Part shown: piece by piece, positions 21,245-34,000 of the stretch | Position numbering within the stretch: the first letter of the stretch is position 1 | How the letters are laid out: each line of letters starts with the position of its first letter | Origin: Nemophila menziesii | Taxonomy: Eukaryota > Streptophyta > Magnoliopsida > Boraginales > Hydrophyllaceae | DNA length: 64,000 nt | NCBI GenBank assembly: GCA_029959085.1 | Contig: JARWIR010000042.1 | Location: 4,992,544 to 5,056,543 of the forward strand | Direction of reading: 5' to 3' | Made by a program: the position numbers and the translations under genes | Notes under the pieces: model-generated | The model's input: the letters and a program-made list of their open reading frames with translations, nothing else | What the model was told of the DNA's origin: nothing | The model's database searches: none

Positions 21245-21891
21245 TAGGGGTGAGCAAACGAGAACCAAAAAAGATCAAAAAAACAAAAAAACAAAAAACT
21301 GAAAAACCAAACGGTTCGATTTTCAATTTTTAAAATCCAAGTTTTTTGGTTTGGTTTGGTTTACGATGTAAAAACAAAAAAAAATTAAAGAATATGAGAA
21401 TTTTATTATTAGAATTGTGGAAGAAAATTTATTTGAGAATTATCATCTATGTGAATTTTTTTGTTTACTACTTAATAGTGTTATTAGTGAGAAATTTTTA
21501 TCATTTAAGATTGTATTAGTAAATTTTAACTTGATTAGTTTTATTAATTATGATTGTATGAATACGAAAGTAATAGTTTTAAATTTATAAACTTATTTAA
21601 TAATGTAAATTAAGATAATTGTTATTATAATAGTAACATAATTGTATTAGAATATTAGTCGATATTGGATCATGTATTTCAATAAATAGTATGACAACGA
21701 TTATTGGTCAAACATTCAAATACGTAGCGAACCAATACCGAACCGAAATGAACCAATCCGGAACAAAAAACCGAGTGTGAGACCAAATGCGAACCATCCG
21801 GTTTAGTTTTTAAATTATAAAAAACCGAAATATTCGGTCCGGTTTCGGTTATGGCCAAAAACCGAAATGAATCGAACCATGCTCACCCCTA
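21245..21891. mobile_element. hAT-type MITE of 647 bp with perfect 8-bp TSD
   Basis: The termini are TAGGGGTGAGCA and its exact inverse TGCTCACCCCTA, flanked by a perfect 8-bp duplication ATTTAGAT (21237-21244 and 21892-21899). Terminus and duplication length identify a hAT-family element. The subterminal regions contain many 'accgaa', 'ggttcg' and 'ttttggtt' motifs in opposite orientations, forming a long imperfect foldback. The middle is AT-rich and has no transposase, so it is non-autonomous. Confidence 0.92.
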
Positions 21892-21899
21892 ATTTAGAT

Positions 21900-23465
21900 A
21901 ATAAGAGTATTATAACCACGATTCTTATATCATACGGGTAGTATTGACATTATATATGTATTCATGTTTTCTGCTGTTAGTCTAGCCAAAAATACCGTGT
22001 GTTTTGACTTTTAACATTAAAAAACAAAAATCCCATGCTAAAATAGTGTAACCAAAAAACGTTGTACTCTCTATAATTGCCACGAGCAAGACTTGGAAAA
22101 TATATACACTATGGGAAACTATGTACATAATACCAAAAATTAGGCATATACTTCCGAAAATGGAAAATAGATAATACTAACAAAATAATTTAATAGGAAC
22201 AAACTTAAATTATTATGTTGAATCATAAATCAGTTTAAACAACAAGATCCTACACTATAGATGAACATATTTGAACTTTTCAATGTACAAATTTACCTAG
22301 GACGAATATGTATGTGTGTGTGGTGGGGGGGTCATGGGTGCTTCTCTGGCTGTTTGGTACATTCTCCCGACTTGTTAGTACTTGTGCTTTAGTGTCATTC
22401 ATTATGTTCTCTACTCTTTCTCTCTTCTTTGGCATATTTGACTTAGACCCTTCTAAACTCCATTTTTTCATTTTTATTTTGTTCGGACCACAAAACCTTT
22501 GAGTTGCGGGTCTTGATGTCTCTCTTTTTGCGATGGATAAATCCATTAACGAGATATTATTTTGGGAGTTCATTGGTCATATGTTAGATATTTTCCAATG
22601 TTATTTGCTATATTGCACTTTTACTCCTTTTGGATATATTACTGTTTATAGAGTTTTTACGCCTTAATTGTGTGTTAAGTGTGTATCTTTTAGATACATG
22701 TTTAATACAAGAGTCCAATATGAACAGAAGAAGTCAAATAAGAAATAGAACCCCCAAGTCAATATAGTAATTGAGCTTAGAGCCACTTTAATATGTTGAG
22801 TCAGTTAATGGAGTAATCTTGCACCTTAGTATTTCAGTCACTACGACTAATTGGTGAGAGCTATGGACTCGTTTCCTTTTAATTTATAAAGAGCTTGAAG
22901 GTAGGGTTGTTTAGCAAGTGACGGGAGTCAATTTGGAGTTAAGATGATAAAGTTATGCCAGTTGCATCCACCGTGGATCGAACTCAAAATCTTGTTAAGT
23001 AAAACAGGTTAAGCCCCTTCCACACCTAATTTTCCAAACCTAAAGGGCGCTCAAACATATTTAGAAGCTATATAAGCTATTTTTCAAGCCCCCATGTGAT
23101 GATATCTGGATTTATCTTATATTTTATCCAAGAGGAGAAGCAACTTAGAAAGGGAGAAGCGCCTGAACAGAAGAAGGGGAAGAACAAGGGTTTGTCTATG
23201 AGACCCAACCATTCAAACTCAACCATTCACCATCTCCATCTATCATCAACATTAACTCTTATTTATTTTCAGTTTTAAACATGATTATGTTCTTAGTTTT
23301 CTTTAATTTAGTTTTATTTAGTTTTTGTTCTAAAATGAACTAAACTTTAATTGCTTGAGAATGCTATTGTAATACTTTGTGTTTAGATTTTTGCTTATGT
23401 TGATATCAATTTGATATTTAATTGAGTTTGGTTTAATATTTATTATTCCATTATTTATGTATTTG
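21900..23465. other. Intergenic segment before block B
   Basis: No gene I can support. A 97-codon minus-strand frame (22573-22280) and a 60-codon plus-strand frame near 23096 show no domain. At about 22966-22990 'ccaccgtggatcgaactc' looks like a reversed tRNA B box and may be a SINE piece. The last 700 bases could belong to a longer LTR whose right part is 23466-24095, but I cannot prove a left end. Confidence 0.35.
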
Positions 23466-24095
23466 TGTTAAATACTCCTATGCTCTGACCAAGTCGCAGG
23501 TAGCTGCCGTAATTGAGCTAACATCTTAACATAGGGCTCCAATTACATAACTAGTACATAAGTGCCTAGTGCCTAGTGCCTTGATCTGGTTGGTTCTTGC
23601 ACGCTAGGTAGTCAATAGGGCTAAGGGAACTAATCCTACCCGATAACCTCAGGTGTGTTAGGTAGAGAGCTAAGACTACCCGGGTGGGGACTTAGATGCT
23701 TTTGAATCCCGACTAATGTGAACACAGCCAGCCACTCGCCCTTATCAGTAGCAAAGTCAATTAGTGGCACAATTTATTACTAGCAATTCCTCAAGCACTT
23801 ATCTCATATAGTTAATCGTTATCTTATTTAATTGGTTGTTTAATCTCATTCTTAGTTTAGTCTTGTTTGCATTTATTTTACTTTTAGTTGCTAATCATTG
23901 TAAACCAGAAAAATATCATCTATTTTAATCATTTAGTATTTTGTTATTTAGATTACAAACTTCATACATTTACAATAGAATAAATACCATAAATCGCAAT
24001 TAATCCCTGACTTTTACTTGTCTTCGATCCTACACTGCAGACCCGTTACCCCTTTTGTATTACTACGTTATTTTATTACACAACGGGGGACGACA
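23466..24095. repeat. LTR-like segment, copy B (uninterrupted)
   Basis: Uninterrupted counterpart of 1-153 plus 7726-8206, about 630 bp, starting TGTTAAATAC and ending ACGACA. It shows the empty site of the Athila-type element at about 23615-23619. Flanking five bases are ATTTG at the left and ATATG at the right, one mismatch, so a solo LTR with a decayed target duplication is possible. Its left limit could also lie further upstream. Confidence 0.5.
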
Positions 24096-25796
24096 ATATG
24101 AATATATGTTAACCTAAAAAGTAGTAACATATAACCTAAATATACCATACTCGTCGCTGCTATCCTATTTTATCTCTTCTACGTCTTCAACATTCATTTC
24201 GATGCTTAATACTTTCTTATTGTATTATAGCCGACAAATTTTTCTCCGGTCTCTCAAATATAATACATATCACCAACCTTCGCATAATAATACCCTAATT
24301 TCCTAAGGATGTGACCGTTGGTCATGTAATTTCAACAAGAGTAATCAGGTAAGATATTTTGGTGCACATGATAAAATTACATTTTAAGTTAGTTAATTAG
24401 ATTTTGATTTTTAATGAATGAAGAAATAAAACTTGATAGGATGAATAAGAATTACTTGGTATACATGATTCTTTCTGAATATATAATTTGATATTATATT
24501 TGATTTGAATAATTAAAATTTATAATGTTTAAAATTTAGATTTAAAAAATTTACCTCCAGAATGGCAAAATAATTTTTCTAAACCTATTTGTACAATATA
24601 TATAGATATAAAATATTAAGGTAAAATTCATATTATATCACAATCCAACTCTTATAAGACTAGCTTATAAGTTAGTAATACAATGTCATTACTTAGTTCC
24701 AAGGTTAGAGAGATACCAAAATAGGAGAAAGATCGATATTTGGTCTAGTGGTTAGACTACTCCGCAGAGATCAAGATTTATTAAAAAATGGCGCAATTTT
24801 TCAAATCTAGATTTCAAGTCTTAGGTGTAATTTTTTTAAAAATTATCTAAAGTATCTTTTTTTTTCATCGATCCAAAGCTCATTGAAAGACTTTTTGCGC
24901 CTCAAGTTCCGTCCAATTGCAAAAGGTTTGATTTTTACAATTCAATTTAATTTTATCAATAATGGATTATTATATATCGGTTAATTTAACATAAAATTGA
25001 GAAAAATTGTTGACTGGAAATTTATTTGATTGAGCTCTACATTTCTGATTTTGATGTAATATTATTGTCCATTTATTTCGATATAATTACTGAGTGCATA
25101 TATTTATAATATAATTTAGTAATTATTTGCTAAATAGTGGTTAAATTTATGAATAATTTGAGTACACCCTTATGGGAAAAAGGAAATCATACTCTAATTG
25201 CTATGTCTTAGTAAATTTTATTAGCAATTTTAAAGGATTTTTAAATATATATCTGAGTCTTCTTATTGATCTGAAGGCTTTCATTAATTGAGTTATATGT
25301 CCCTCTAAGCGTGTGTATGTACGGCTTGCATTGATAATTGTAGTTATAATTGGTAGTTGTGTTATTTAGACAGTGAATTTAAGTATAATAGTGTTAATTT
25401 TGTACTGTTCTAAATGACTACGTTTCAATTGCAGAGTTGACTGATAACAAGAAGTTAGTCATTGAGCAAATGTTGTTTCAAAGAGAGTGTTGCTAAAGAG
25501 GAGTTGCAATGTAAGCGTGAGCTTGATGAAGCCTGAGACGATGAAATTTATCGCTAATTGGGGCCTTACGTGAGAGTAGCCAAGCTGCAAGCTGAGCTTC
25601 AAGCCATGAAGCCACTGAAGAAGGAGGCTTCTGAGCTCCAAGCTGAAGTTGAGTGAAAGACTTCCATGACCCATGATCTATTTGCACAACTTTAGAAGAT
25701 GAAAGATGCACATGAGAATTTGCTAGCCGGGAATCACCAAATTCCCAAATTAATGGATGACATTTATGAACTAGATCAAGATCTTCATTAGACTAG
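24096..25796 (+). pseudogene. FLX-like unit B1: first exon plus broken exon 2
   Basis: Near-identical to A1. The first exon ends at 24348 with a GTAAGA donor. Exon 2 is 25435-25796 with the same lost start codon, the same deletions and the same stops as A1. The sharing of every lesion shows that B1 was copied from an already dead gene. Confidence 0.8.
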
Positions 25797-26086
25797 GTTA
25801 TATAATAATGAGCATGATGGTTATATGGTATATTTAGTAATATTATCTGCCATACTCAAATTGGCAATGATAATATAAAGTCAACTTATACACCAACAGT
25901 TGTTAGCTCCCCTTTGACTTCGACTGGTGTAGGGACCTTATATGCTAGTAATGCCTTTTCGTCTTTTGTTGAGACTTTATTTGATAAGAGACAAATTGTT
26001 ATCAATAAGAATCCATCTCCTTCCCTTACAAGGGGTAGTAGATTGTATACTTTTGGTTATCAATGTGGCCCCTTGAATACGTGAAG
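25797..26086 (+). other. Unrecognised coding-like stretch, copy B
   Basis: Counterpart of 9908-10197, near-identical, with the same roughly 65-codon open serine/threonine-rich stretch ending just before the MITE. Identity not recognised. Confidence 0.3.
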
Positions 26087-26094
26087 GATGAGAT

Positions 26095-26616
26095 TAAGGA
26101 AGACATCGGTTTGATTTTTTTTCAAAAATATCAAAACCATAACCATAACCATCTATTTTATAAAAAAACTATAACCTAACGATTTTAACCATCGGTTTTG
26201 CGATTTTTAACCACCAGTGTTCGATTTTTTGAGCTGTTTTACGGTTTTTAACCACAACCAAAAGATAACTAAATAAACATATTAAAAGTTTCTAAAATAA
26301 GACCACACATTACGATTTTTGATAAAATTTGGTATTTATAATTTAGTTGGATAAATTTATTATTTATTTTTTGGTTTAAATGAATATTTTTTTAACTAAA
26401 TTATTATAAAATATGAATATATATATATGTGATAATAAACGGTTTTCGGTTATTGGGTTTTATTTTATCTAAAACCATAACCTAATGGTTTTAATCATCG
26501 GTTACACTTTTTAAAACTATAACCTAGCTAATGGTTTCAACCATGGTTATACTCGTTATTTAATTGATCCAGTTTCCATCAGTTTCGGGTTTTAATCGTA
26601 ACTATTGGCATCCCTA
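26095..26616. mobile_element. hAT-type MITE, copy B
   Basis: Same insertion as 10206-10729, 522 bp here, with the perfect GATGAGAT duplication at 26087-26094 and 26617-26624. It differs from copy A by a few single-base changes and A/T-run lengths. Confidence 0.75.
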
Positions 26617-26716
26617 GATGAGATTAGTCTCTAACTCTATTTGCACCCCTTTTAAATATGATTAAAATGGATTACGATGCGGTTTGAGATTCTAACTTGT
26701 GTTTGGTATTTTTCTG

Positions 26717-27104
26717 TTGTATTGCCAGACACATAGAAGGAAAGCCTATTAACAGGAAAACATGGATATTTGGTGTTAAAGCGGAAGCTACATGAGTTAT
26801 GTTCGCATGTATAGTTGCAAGTCAATTTCCTAGGAGATATAACATTTTCGAGAATGATTATGTCAATGTCGTCATGCCACTGTTGGATTCATCTTTGAAA
26901 CCTGTCAAGAAAAATTGCAATAGTTTAGAGTAAATTAAATTCTATAGAGATCAGTGTAATATATCTTCCCTTTTGTCCATCGAAAGATTAACATGGCGGC
27001 GGAATGGGTGACAAAACAAAAGTTCGAAGGTATTTTGATTAGAAAATGGATAGTCACCGCACCTCCCAAATTAGACAAATTTTTGCCCGTGAGTATGGTC
27101 CTAT
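26717..27104 (+). pseudogene. RNase H-like (RVT_3 type) fragment, copy B
   Basis: Counterpart of 10830-11217, with the same ENDYVNVV, MAAEWVTKQ and PPKLDKFL landmarks and the same disabling changes. It is part of the duplicated block. Confidence 0.6.
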
Positions 27105-27316
27105 AGGGATTTGCTAAACTGTTGTATTCTTTTGATCTTTCAAAACTTTTTAATATTATGTCATTTCGATCAAAAAAATTATATTCATACAATAATCTTT
27201 AGTTTGCTCATTGATTAAATGTTAAAAAACTCTTTAATCCTAGTATTTTCTGGTTGTTTGAATTGGTTTTGGTTGCGGTGGTGGTGATCGGGAGTGGTTT
27301 TGGTAGTGTTGTGGAG

Positions 27317-27327
27317 GAAAAGGAGAT
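27317..27327. repeat. LINE target site duplication, left copy
   Basis: GAAAAGGAGAT, repeated at 33730-33740 on the other side of the LINE and present once at the empty site in block A (11430-11440). Confidence 0.95.
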
Positions 27328-27382
27328 TTTTTTTTTTTTTAGGCAAAATTACTTATATTAAAAAGAGGGGATACAACTAGAG

Positions 27383-30300
27383 TCAACCAACTCCAGTTGT
27401 TACAAAATCAGCATCATTACACAAAATAGAATAAAGTTCAAATGGCAAATTACAAAACCAATTAATAGATAACGATTTCCTAGCAAAAGCTTTCACAATC
27501 CAGTCCGCTGCTTTGTTAGCCGTTCTTCTAATCCCACAAATGCGCAAATTATGGTGGGCTTTAGCCAAATTTCTGATATCTTCCAGGATTGGTTTGTTCT
27601 TCCAAGAACAAGGCACGCTAGAAGAATAAATGGCTTGAAGGACAGCTTCAGCATCAGATTCAATACTGATGCAATTAGGTGCTTGATCTAAGGCAAACTG
27701 TAGGGCACTACGAATCGCCTTAGCTTCAGCTTCAAAACTTGTGCAGGCTGTGATCTCAGAAGTAAAACCCGTGATAACCACACCTGCACTATTACGAACA
27801 ACGGCTGCAGTAAAAGCTTTCCCAGGGAAAAATGAAGCATCAACATTGATTTTGACAAAGTTCTGGGGAGGTTTGATCCATGAGGAGGATAAGGATTTCC
27901 AAATTGGCGTCTCTACAATAGGACTGAAGGGATAGCTGGTATGATTCTCAGAAACCATACATAAAATTTCCCTGCAATGTAAATTCATCAAAGTTAGACC
28001 TGTATCATAATTAATAGGGATATCCTCTATCACTTTTTTATTACGAATAACCCAAATAGACCACAGACAAGCAATGATCTTAAGAAGAATCTCTATCTTG
28101 TCTTTAGTATTTTGGCCAGTAATTACTAAATCCCCAATCCAACTGTTCAAACCAGCTGTAGATTGAGGATTAACACTACAATGCAACGGGGATAAATACC
28201 ACATCCTTCTAGCCCATTCACAATGAAGAAACAAGTGATTCACATCCTCAGTTTCTTTAAGACAAATATTACATAAATCAGAGCTAGAACATTTACGCGA
28301 AAACCTATTACTCTCTGTAGCTAGAGCATTTATCAATACTTTCCAAAAGAAAACTTTAAATTTAGGAGGAGCATTAGATTTCCAGCTAAGTTTAAGAAGA
28401 TCCTGATCAGGAAAGTAGGAAGGGGAGGGAGCAGAGTGGGGTTCAATGAATTTTTCCACTAAATATGAATATCCAGATTTACTCGTGTATGTGCCATTAA
28501 GGGTATAAGGCCAGAAAAGATCTACAGATCCTTCAGTCCATGGTACATTTAGTGATAATATCTTAGATACTACATCAGGAGGAAAAAGGGTTTTAATATA
28601 TTCTACCTTCCAGGTTTTGGTATTACTAGATATCAGGTCTGCAACATACTTTGGGAAAGAGGGATCAATACTATAAGATGCAGGTTTAGGGATAATCTTA
28701 CCACACCAGTTATCTTCCCATATTAAAGTATAATGTCCATCCCCAATAGGTTTGATTAGGTGGGTTCTAAGGAATTCTTTACCCTTAGCAAGGCTATTCC
28801 AAACCCAAGAAGCTCCCCTAGGCTTAGGAGCATGAATAAAGTCTACATCTTTAAAATACACTCCTTTAAGAACTTGAAAAACAAGGGACTCAGGATTGGA
28901 TAGGATTGACCAAGCTTGCTTAGCGAGTAGGGACACATTAAAGGCCTCAAGATTTTTAATCCCCGGTCCTCCATTTACCTTAGGGGAAGTTATTTTATTC
29001 CATTTAACCCAGTGAATTCCAGACTCCTCATCTTTCCCCCAAAAGAAGTGGCTAGATAGAGAATTGATCTTATTAAGGACTCCTTTGGGAATTGCCAGAA
29101 GTGACATAAAATAGGTAGGGAATGCATGAATAATGGAGGATATCAGTGTGGCTTTCCCTGCCATAGAAAGAAGGGATTGTTTCCAACCCTTCAATTTCTC
29201 AGCAATCTTAGTCACCAGAGTGTCCATAGCATTAGTCTTGGAGTTCCCCCAATCCGTTGGAATTCCTAGATACAAGCAAAGATCACTCGTAATTGGCATT
29301 CTAAAAGAATCCTCAAGTAAATTGCGCATATTAGGGGTAGTGTTTGGGCTCAAAAGGATAGAAGACTTATTAAGATTGATTTTTAGCCCAGAAGCGAAGC
29401 AAAATTTGTAGAGAATTTCTTTAAAAACATGTATTTCTGCTACTGAATTTTGTAAGAAAAAGATAGAATCATCTGCAAAAAGCAGGTGATGTAAAGAAGG
29501 GCCATTCCTACTTAAATTCAGTCCCTTAATAGCCCCATCGCTGAATTCTTTTTCTATTAGAGATGATAGCAGATTAGACACTATAGAAAACAAATAAGGG
29601 GATAAGGGGTCCCCCTGTCTCAGGCCACGAGAAGGAAGGAAGGACCCAGAGGCTTGCCCATTTATCATAACATTGAACTTAACAGAGGTGATACAAGATT
29701 TAATAAACGACACCCAGGACTCAGCAAAACCCATTCTAGAGAGGATTTTTAAAAGGCAAGCCCAGCTAACTCTATCATAGGCTTTGTGGATATCTGCCTT
29801 GATAATAGAGTAGCTATTCCTGGAATTAGAGCGAAGGTGTTTAAATTTGTGAATCACTTCATGAACAATGATTATGTTATCTTGGATTGATCTGCCTTTT
29901 ATGAAGGCAGATTGGCAAGGAGAAATAACACGGGGAATAATAGAGGACAATCTAAGCACCATGACTTTAGATAGAATCTTGTACAGAAAATTAGTACACG
30001 AAATAGGCCTAAATTGTTCAATTTTTTGAGGATTTTTACATTTGGGGATTAAGATAATGTTTGTATCGTTAATACTGTCTAAAGGGATATTACCAGAAAG
30101 AACTCCATTACAAATATTCAGGATGTCTATCTTAATCAGGTCCTAGAACTTATGGAAAAAGGCTCCTGGTAAACCATCAGGGCCAGGGGATTTTGAGGGG
30201 TTTAATTGCCAAGTGGCAAATTTTAATTCTTCTAGGGAAATAGGATGCATAAGCATGGAATTTTCCTCATCAGTAATTGAAGGGGAGATGTTATTAAGAA

Positions 30301-31585
30301 TAGGATCCATGGCCCTTTCCCCATCATCCTGATATAGCTCGCTAAAGAAACTGGTAACATGAGATTTCAACTCAGTATATCCTGATGTCCAGGAGTTATC
30401 TTGTTTCAAAAGGCTGTCTATTCTATTGGTAGCTCTTCTAATTCTGGTGGATAAGTGAAAAAACTTGGTATTCTTATCCCCCAATTTGAGCCATCTGATT
30501 CTAGACCTGGTGGCCCAGTAAGACTCCTCCAAAGTCCAATATTTTTCAATCTCAGAAGAAATCAGGGCATATTCAGCTTTAGAGGAGTCATTTAGGCCCA
30601 TGGGAGATAGGGACATTAGTTTAGTCAATCTATTTGTAAGGAGATTAATCATTGTTGCATTGTTTCTCAAATTAGATTTTTTCCACCTCAAGACAGTTTT
30701 CTTACATCTATTCAATCTCTTTAGAACTTTGATATGGGGAGGACCACTAAAGGTTAGGGAACCACTAAGACAGTTATGAATAGCCTGAGTACACGAAGGG
30801 ATTCTCAGCCAACTAGGGTCTAATTTAAAGGTTTTATTAGAGTTTGCCAAAGGGGGATTAGATAGGTGGAGGATTAAGGGAGCATGATCTGATCCTATGG
30901 GGGGTGCATTATGTATCCAAGCATCAGGGAATAGGGTTATCCACGAGGGAGAACACAATCCCCTATCTAATTTTTGTAAGATCAAGTCATTGCTATCCCT
31001 ATTATTCCTCCAAGTGAAAGTACAGCCCTTTACAGGGAGTTCAGATAGATTATTAGAGGCAATATTATTATTAAAAATCCTCATTTCACTAAGGCTTTTA
31101 GGATTGCCCCCAACTTTTTCATGCCCAAACCTAATTTCATTATAATCGCCAATAAAAATTTGAGGGATGCTCGAATGTTCAGAATTAAATTTTTTAATCA
31201 TTTCCCACAACATTTCTTTATTAGATTTCTCAGGTAAAGTATAAACAAAATGCAAGTACCAACAAACATTATCGGGATTAAAAAGGGAGACAGATATATG
31301 ATTAATTCCAGAAGATATTACCTCACAGTCCACATTGTCGACGCTGAACAGGGCTAATCCACCTGAGATGCCATTAGGATCAACACTCCAAACCAGTTTT
31401 ATTTTTAACTTTTTTGCCAACAACAGCAGCTTCTTTCTCTTAGTCTTGGTCTCTGAAAGGCCAAGAACCTGGGGTTTCTCCTTAGAGAGTATATCCCTAA
31501 GGTTTTGGACTGTCAGGGGTGACCCCGTCCCCTGACAGTTCCAAAAAACGCCTATCATTCTTCTTGTGGGGGTTGCAAATTGCAA
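27383..31585 (-). pseudogene. LINE ORF2: endonuclease, reverse transcriptase, RNase H; one in-frame stop
   Basis: A frame of 1401 codons broken once, by TAG at 30143-30145; both halves lie in the same phase. The first half (480 codons) begins with an APE-type endonuclease: WNCQG, LSETK, FIGDYNEI and GSDHAPL supply the usual Asn, Glu, Asp and His residues. The second half (859 codons from its first Met, 29962) has the reverse transcriptase with GLRQGDPLSPYLF and the catalytic FADD (about 29468-29479). A zf-RVT region follows (CNICLKETEDVNHLFLHC), then a C-terminal RNase H with VDASF, EAEA, ESD and AD. RNase H at the end of ORF2 is typical of one large group of plant L1 elements. The stop falls between endonuclease and reverse transcriptase, so this copy alone should not make active enzyme. 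Confidence 0.93.
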
Positions 31586-33345
31586 CCACCCACATCAACC
31601 GGAGCTATCATCTGTAAGGGAGGAACATTAGCAGCCAAATCTAAGAGCGGAACTTCAACCAGATTATTCTTCACTTCGCTGAAACCAACCATCTCTTCGT
31701 GAGTAATCTTCCTCTTCTTAGCACTTTGGCTCATGTTAGAGCTAGAAGCATTCATCATACCAATTGGAATATCCACTAATATAGGGTCTTCATCAATCTG
31801 AGAATATGACTCCTTAGGGTCTTGAGCAGGGGTGACCATTTCTTCTTTCGAATCCTGTATCTTACTTCCTTTGTTTGGGGATTCTTCCATAGGGGAGCTA
31901 ATAGAGTTAGCATCGATTGGTGGAGGGATAAAAGTAGGAAGGGTAGGAGAAATGGATGGAGATTTCTGATCATTCTTGGGATTAGGAGTAGGATTGGGGG
32001 TGTGATACTCAGTCGGGCTACGAACCTTCTCTTCTTCACTCTGATTAGACTTTGTTGGGTTCGGGTTAACCCACTGATTACTGGTCTTACCTTTGGTGGG
32101 GTTTTCTTGGGTCCACGTTCTGATAGACCACCTTCTACCGAAGCTAGCATTTGGACCACTATTGGTGTTGTCTTGATTCTTGTTGGGCCAAGGAGCCCAA
32201 TCCTCATCATGATTATAGTTTTTCCTCTTCGAGCCTGAGGCCTTATAATTACCTTTAGGTCCAGTAGAATTTTTGGTGGGCTTGGGCCCATTTGGCTTAA
32301 TAGCACGAGGAGGGTTAGATCTAGCTGGGCCTATCTTGCTATTACTACCTGCCAAGGGATTAACACCGACATTACCTGTGGTGAGAGGATTTGGTACCAT
32401 CACGATACCTCTTTCTTGGACAGCAGTGTGTCCTTTCTGGGGGAGCAATTTGGACTTATCTGAAACCGTACCAAAGGACATAGCTGGGACATTGTCCTTT
32501 CCACTAACAGGACTAACTTTAGTACGAGGGAGACTCGTAAACTCGTTAGATTGACTCGGTATTGACTCACCACTGGTTGAGAAAAACTTAGAGGGGTCAT
32601 CAAGATCATCAACAATCTGGATCTTAGATCCTCTACCCTTAACTGGATCTACCGAAAGCCAATCCCCATATCGGAGTCTGACAAGGCCTCGAGAGCGCTT
32701 TGTTTCTTCCTTAAACAATCCACAGTCATTGGTAGCATGATCAAGCATACCACAGAAATGGCAAAACTTACTAAGTTTCTCATATCTCATTCTAACAATA
32801 GCTTCTGGGAGGGCTGGTCTTTCGACTGTAAATATGGTGAGAAGGGGATTTTTGACTTTCCATAACACACGGATTCTGAGTTGCTTCTTTGCTTTGTTCG
32901 AATCTTCAATATCGTAAGCAAGAAGGGTACAATCTAGATTTTTGCTTATGCTCACAGCATTATCTGGGGTAACAAACACTGAAGGGAGATCTAGGAGTTG
33001 AATCCACATAGTAGCCATAGAAAAATCCGCTTCTCCGATTGACATCTCAGGATGCCATGCATGTAAGATTAGCATATGACCGTTCACTGACCATGGCCTG
33101 AAATGCCAAGTATTGAGCATATCTTCTTTAGACTCGAAAGCTAGGAAAAAGGTGTTGTAGTCTGCTGGGAGAACATGCATAGGAGAGCGAAGCCCCCACG
33201 ATCTGTTAGCCGCCGTTTCCACCGTGTATGGATTTATTTCTTGAGGAGTAAGGATACGGGCTAAGAGGGTGTTTCGTTGATTGTAGACTTCATGATCTTG
33301 GTAAGCCGGAGTTAGTTTCATAGTTTTTACTGTGAAGTTCGCCAT
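31555..33345 (-). CDS. LINE ORF1, nucleic-acid-binding protein
   Basis: 596 aa, unbroken. The N-terminal 180 residues match the DUF4283-type domain of plant LINE ORF1 proteins, with WHFRPWSVNGHMLIL and the WIQLLDLP motif. A CCHC zinc knuckle (CHFCGMLDHATNDC) lies near residues 195-208. The C-terminal half is rich in proline, serine and asparagine and looks disordered. It should bind the LINE RNA. ORF1 overlaps the start of ORF2 by 31 bases, so ORF2 would need reinitiation or a similar mechanism. Confidence 0.9.
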   Translation of the reverse strand: MANFTVKTMKLTPAYQDHEVYNQRNTLLARILTPQEINPYTVETAANRSWGLRSPMHVLPADYNTFFLAFESKEDMLNTWHFRPWSVNGHMLILHAWHPEMSIGEADFSMATMWIQLLDLPSVFVTPDNAVSISKNLDCTLLAYDIEDSNKAKKQLRIRVLWKVKNPLLTIFTVERPALPEAIVRMRYEKLSKFCHFCGMLDHATNDCGLFKEETKRSRGLVRLRYGDWLSVDPVKGRGSKIQIVDDLDDPSKFFSTSGESIPSQSNEFTSLPRTKVSPVSGKDNVPAMSFGTVSDKSKLLPQKGHTAVQERGIVMVPNPLTTGNVGVNPLAGSNSKIGPARSNPPRAIKPNGPKPTKNSTGPKGNYKASGSKRKNYNHDEDWAPWPNKNQDNTNSGPNASFGRRWSIRTWTQENPTKGKTSNQWVNPNPTKSNQSEEEKVRSPTEYHTPNPTPNPKNDQKSPSISPTLPTFIPPPIDANSISSPMEESPNKGSKIQDSKEEMVTPAQDPKESYSQIDEDPILVDIPIGMMNASSSNMSQSAKKRKITHEEMVGFSEVKNNLVEVPLLDLAANVPPLQMIAPVDVGGCNLQPPQEE

Positions 33346-33729
33346 GGAAGATGGGGGGTTTTTGCAGAAGTGAAGATGGGAGGAAGATAATGGGGTAAAT
33401 GAAGAGTTTAGTTGGTTTTATAAGGGATAATCAAAACGCGAGTTCCAAAGTAAGTAATAATAGCTATCTAAGGAGAAATTAAAAGACTAACTAGAAGGGC
33501 TAAAATACGGCTAAAAGTAACAAAAACAAAAGGAGAAATAAAGCTTAAAACGGGTTATCCAAGGAGAACTATGATGATTACGGGAAACGAAGATACCATA
33601 TCATCTAGGGAAGGTAAGGGGGATGATTGTCTTGGAAGAAGAGGGGAAAAACCATTTTTGCAGCTAAACCCTAGAGAGAGAAATTCCTAGAGAGAAGGGA
33701 GAGCATTTTTCCTTGCTATGATGACATAT

Positions 33730-33740
33730 GAAAAGGAGAT
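33730..33740. repeat. LINE target site duplication, right copy
   Basis: GAAAAGGAGAT, matching 27317-27327 exactly. Confidence 0.95.
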
Positions 33741-34000
33741 AAAGAAGGAAGAAAACGAAAAGGAAAAAAATTAAAAAAAATTAAAGAGTAAATGACTTTG
33801 TCCTCTTATTTGTTTGGACGAAATTTTTTTTGTAATGAAACGTGTCTTGAATATCTTTCTAATAAAAAATATATAAAATAGGGTTTAAATGTTTATTTGC
33901 AAATATAAAGGTAAAACTTGTCTCTTGAGACAAAAATAGAGGTTTGATTGAGATATTTAGCCTAAAAAGGTTACGAGGATATTTATATAAAAATATAATA
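33741..34000. other. Spacer upstream of unit B2
   Basis: Counterpart of 11441-11699, near-identical. Together with 27105-27316 it is the former upstream region of B2, now split by the LINE, whose 5' end lies about 280 bases before the B2 first exon. Confidence 0.5.

Larger units (their letters stand above)
27328..33729 (-). mobile_element. Near-full-length plant L1-type LINE
   Basis: A 6402-bp non-LTR retrotransposon on the minus strand with an 11-bp target duplication. The left end is a run of T (27328-27340), the poly(A) tail in element sense. ORF1 is 33345-31555 and ORF2 31585-27383, overlapping by 31 bases. About 385 bases of 5' leader precede ORF1. Endonuclease, reverse transcriptase, zinc finger and RNase H are all present; the only visible break is one stop codon in ORF2. 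It is absent from block A, so it inserted after the duplication. Confidence 0.95.

Noticed and set aside
22280..22573. 97-codon minus-strand frame as a gene
   Set aside because: No recognisable domain, no intron or promoter signal, and it reads across a (GT)n and poly(G) stretch near 22310-22335.
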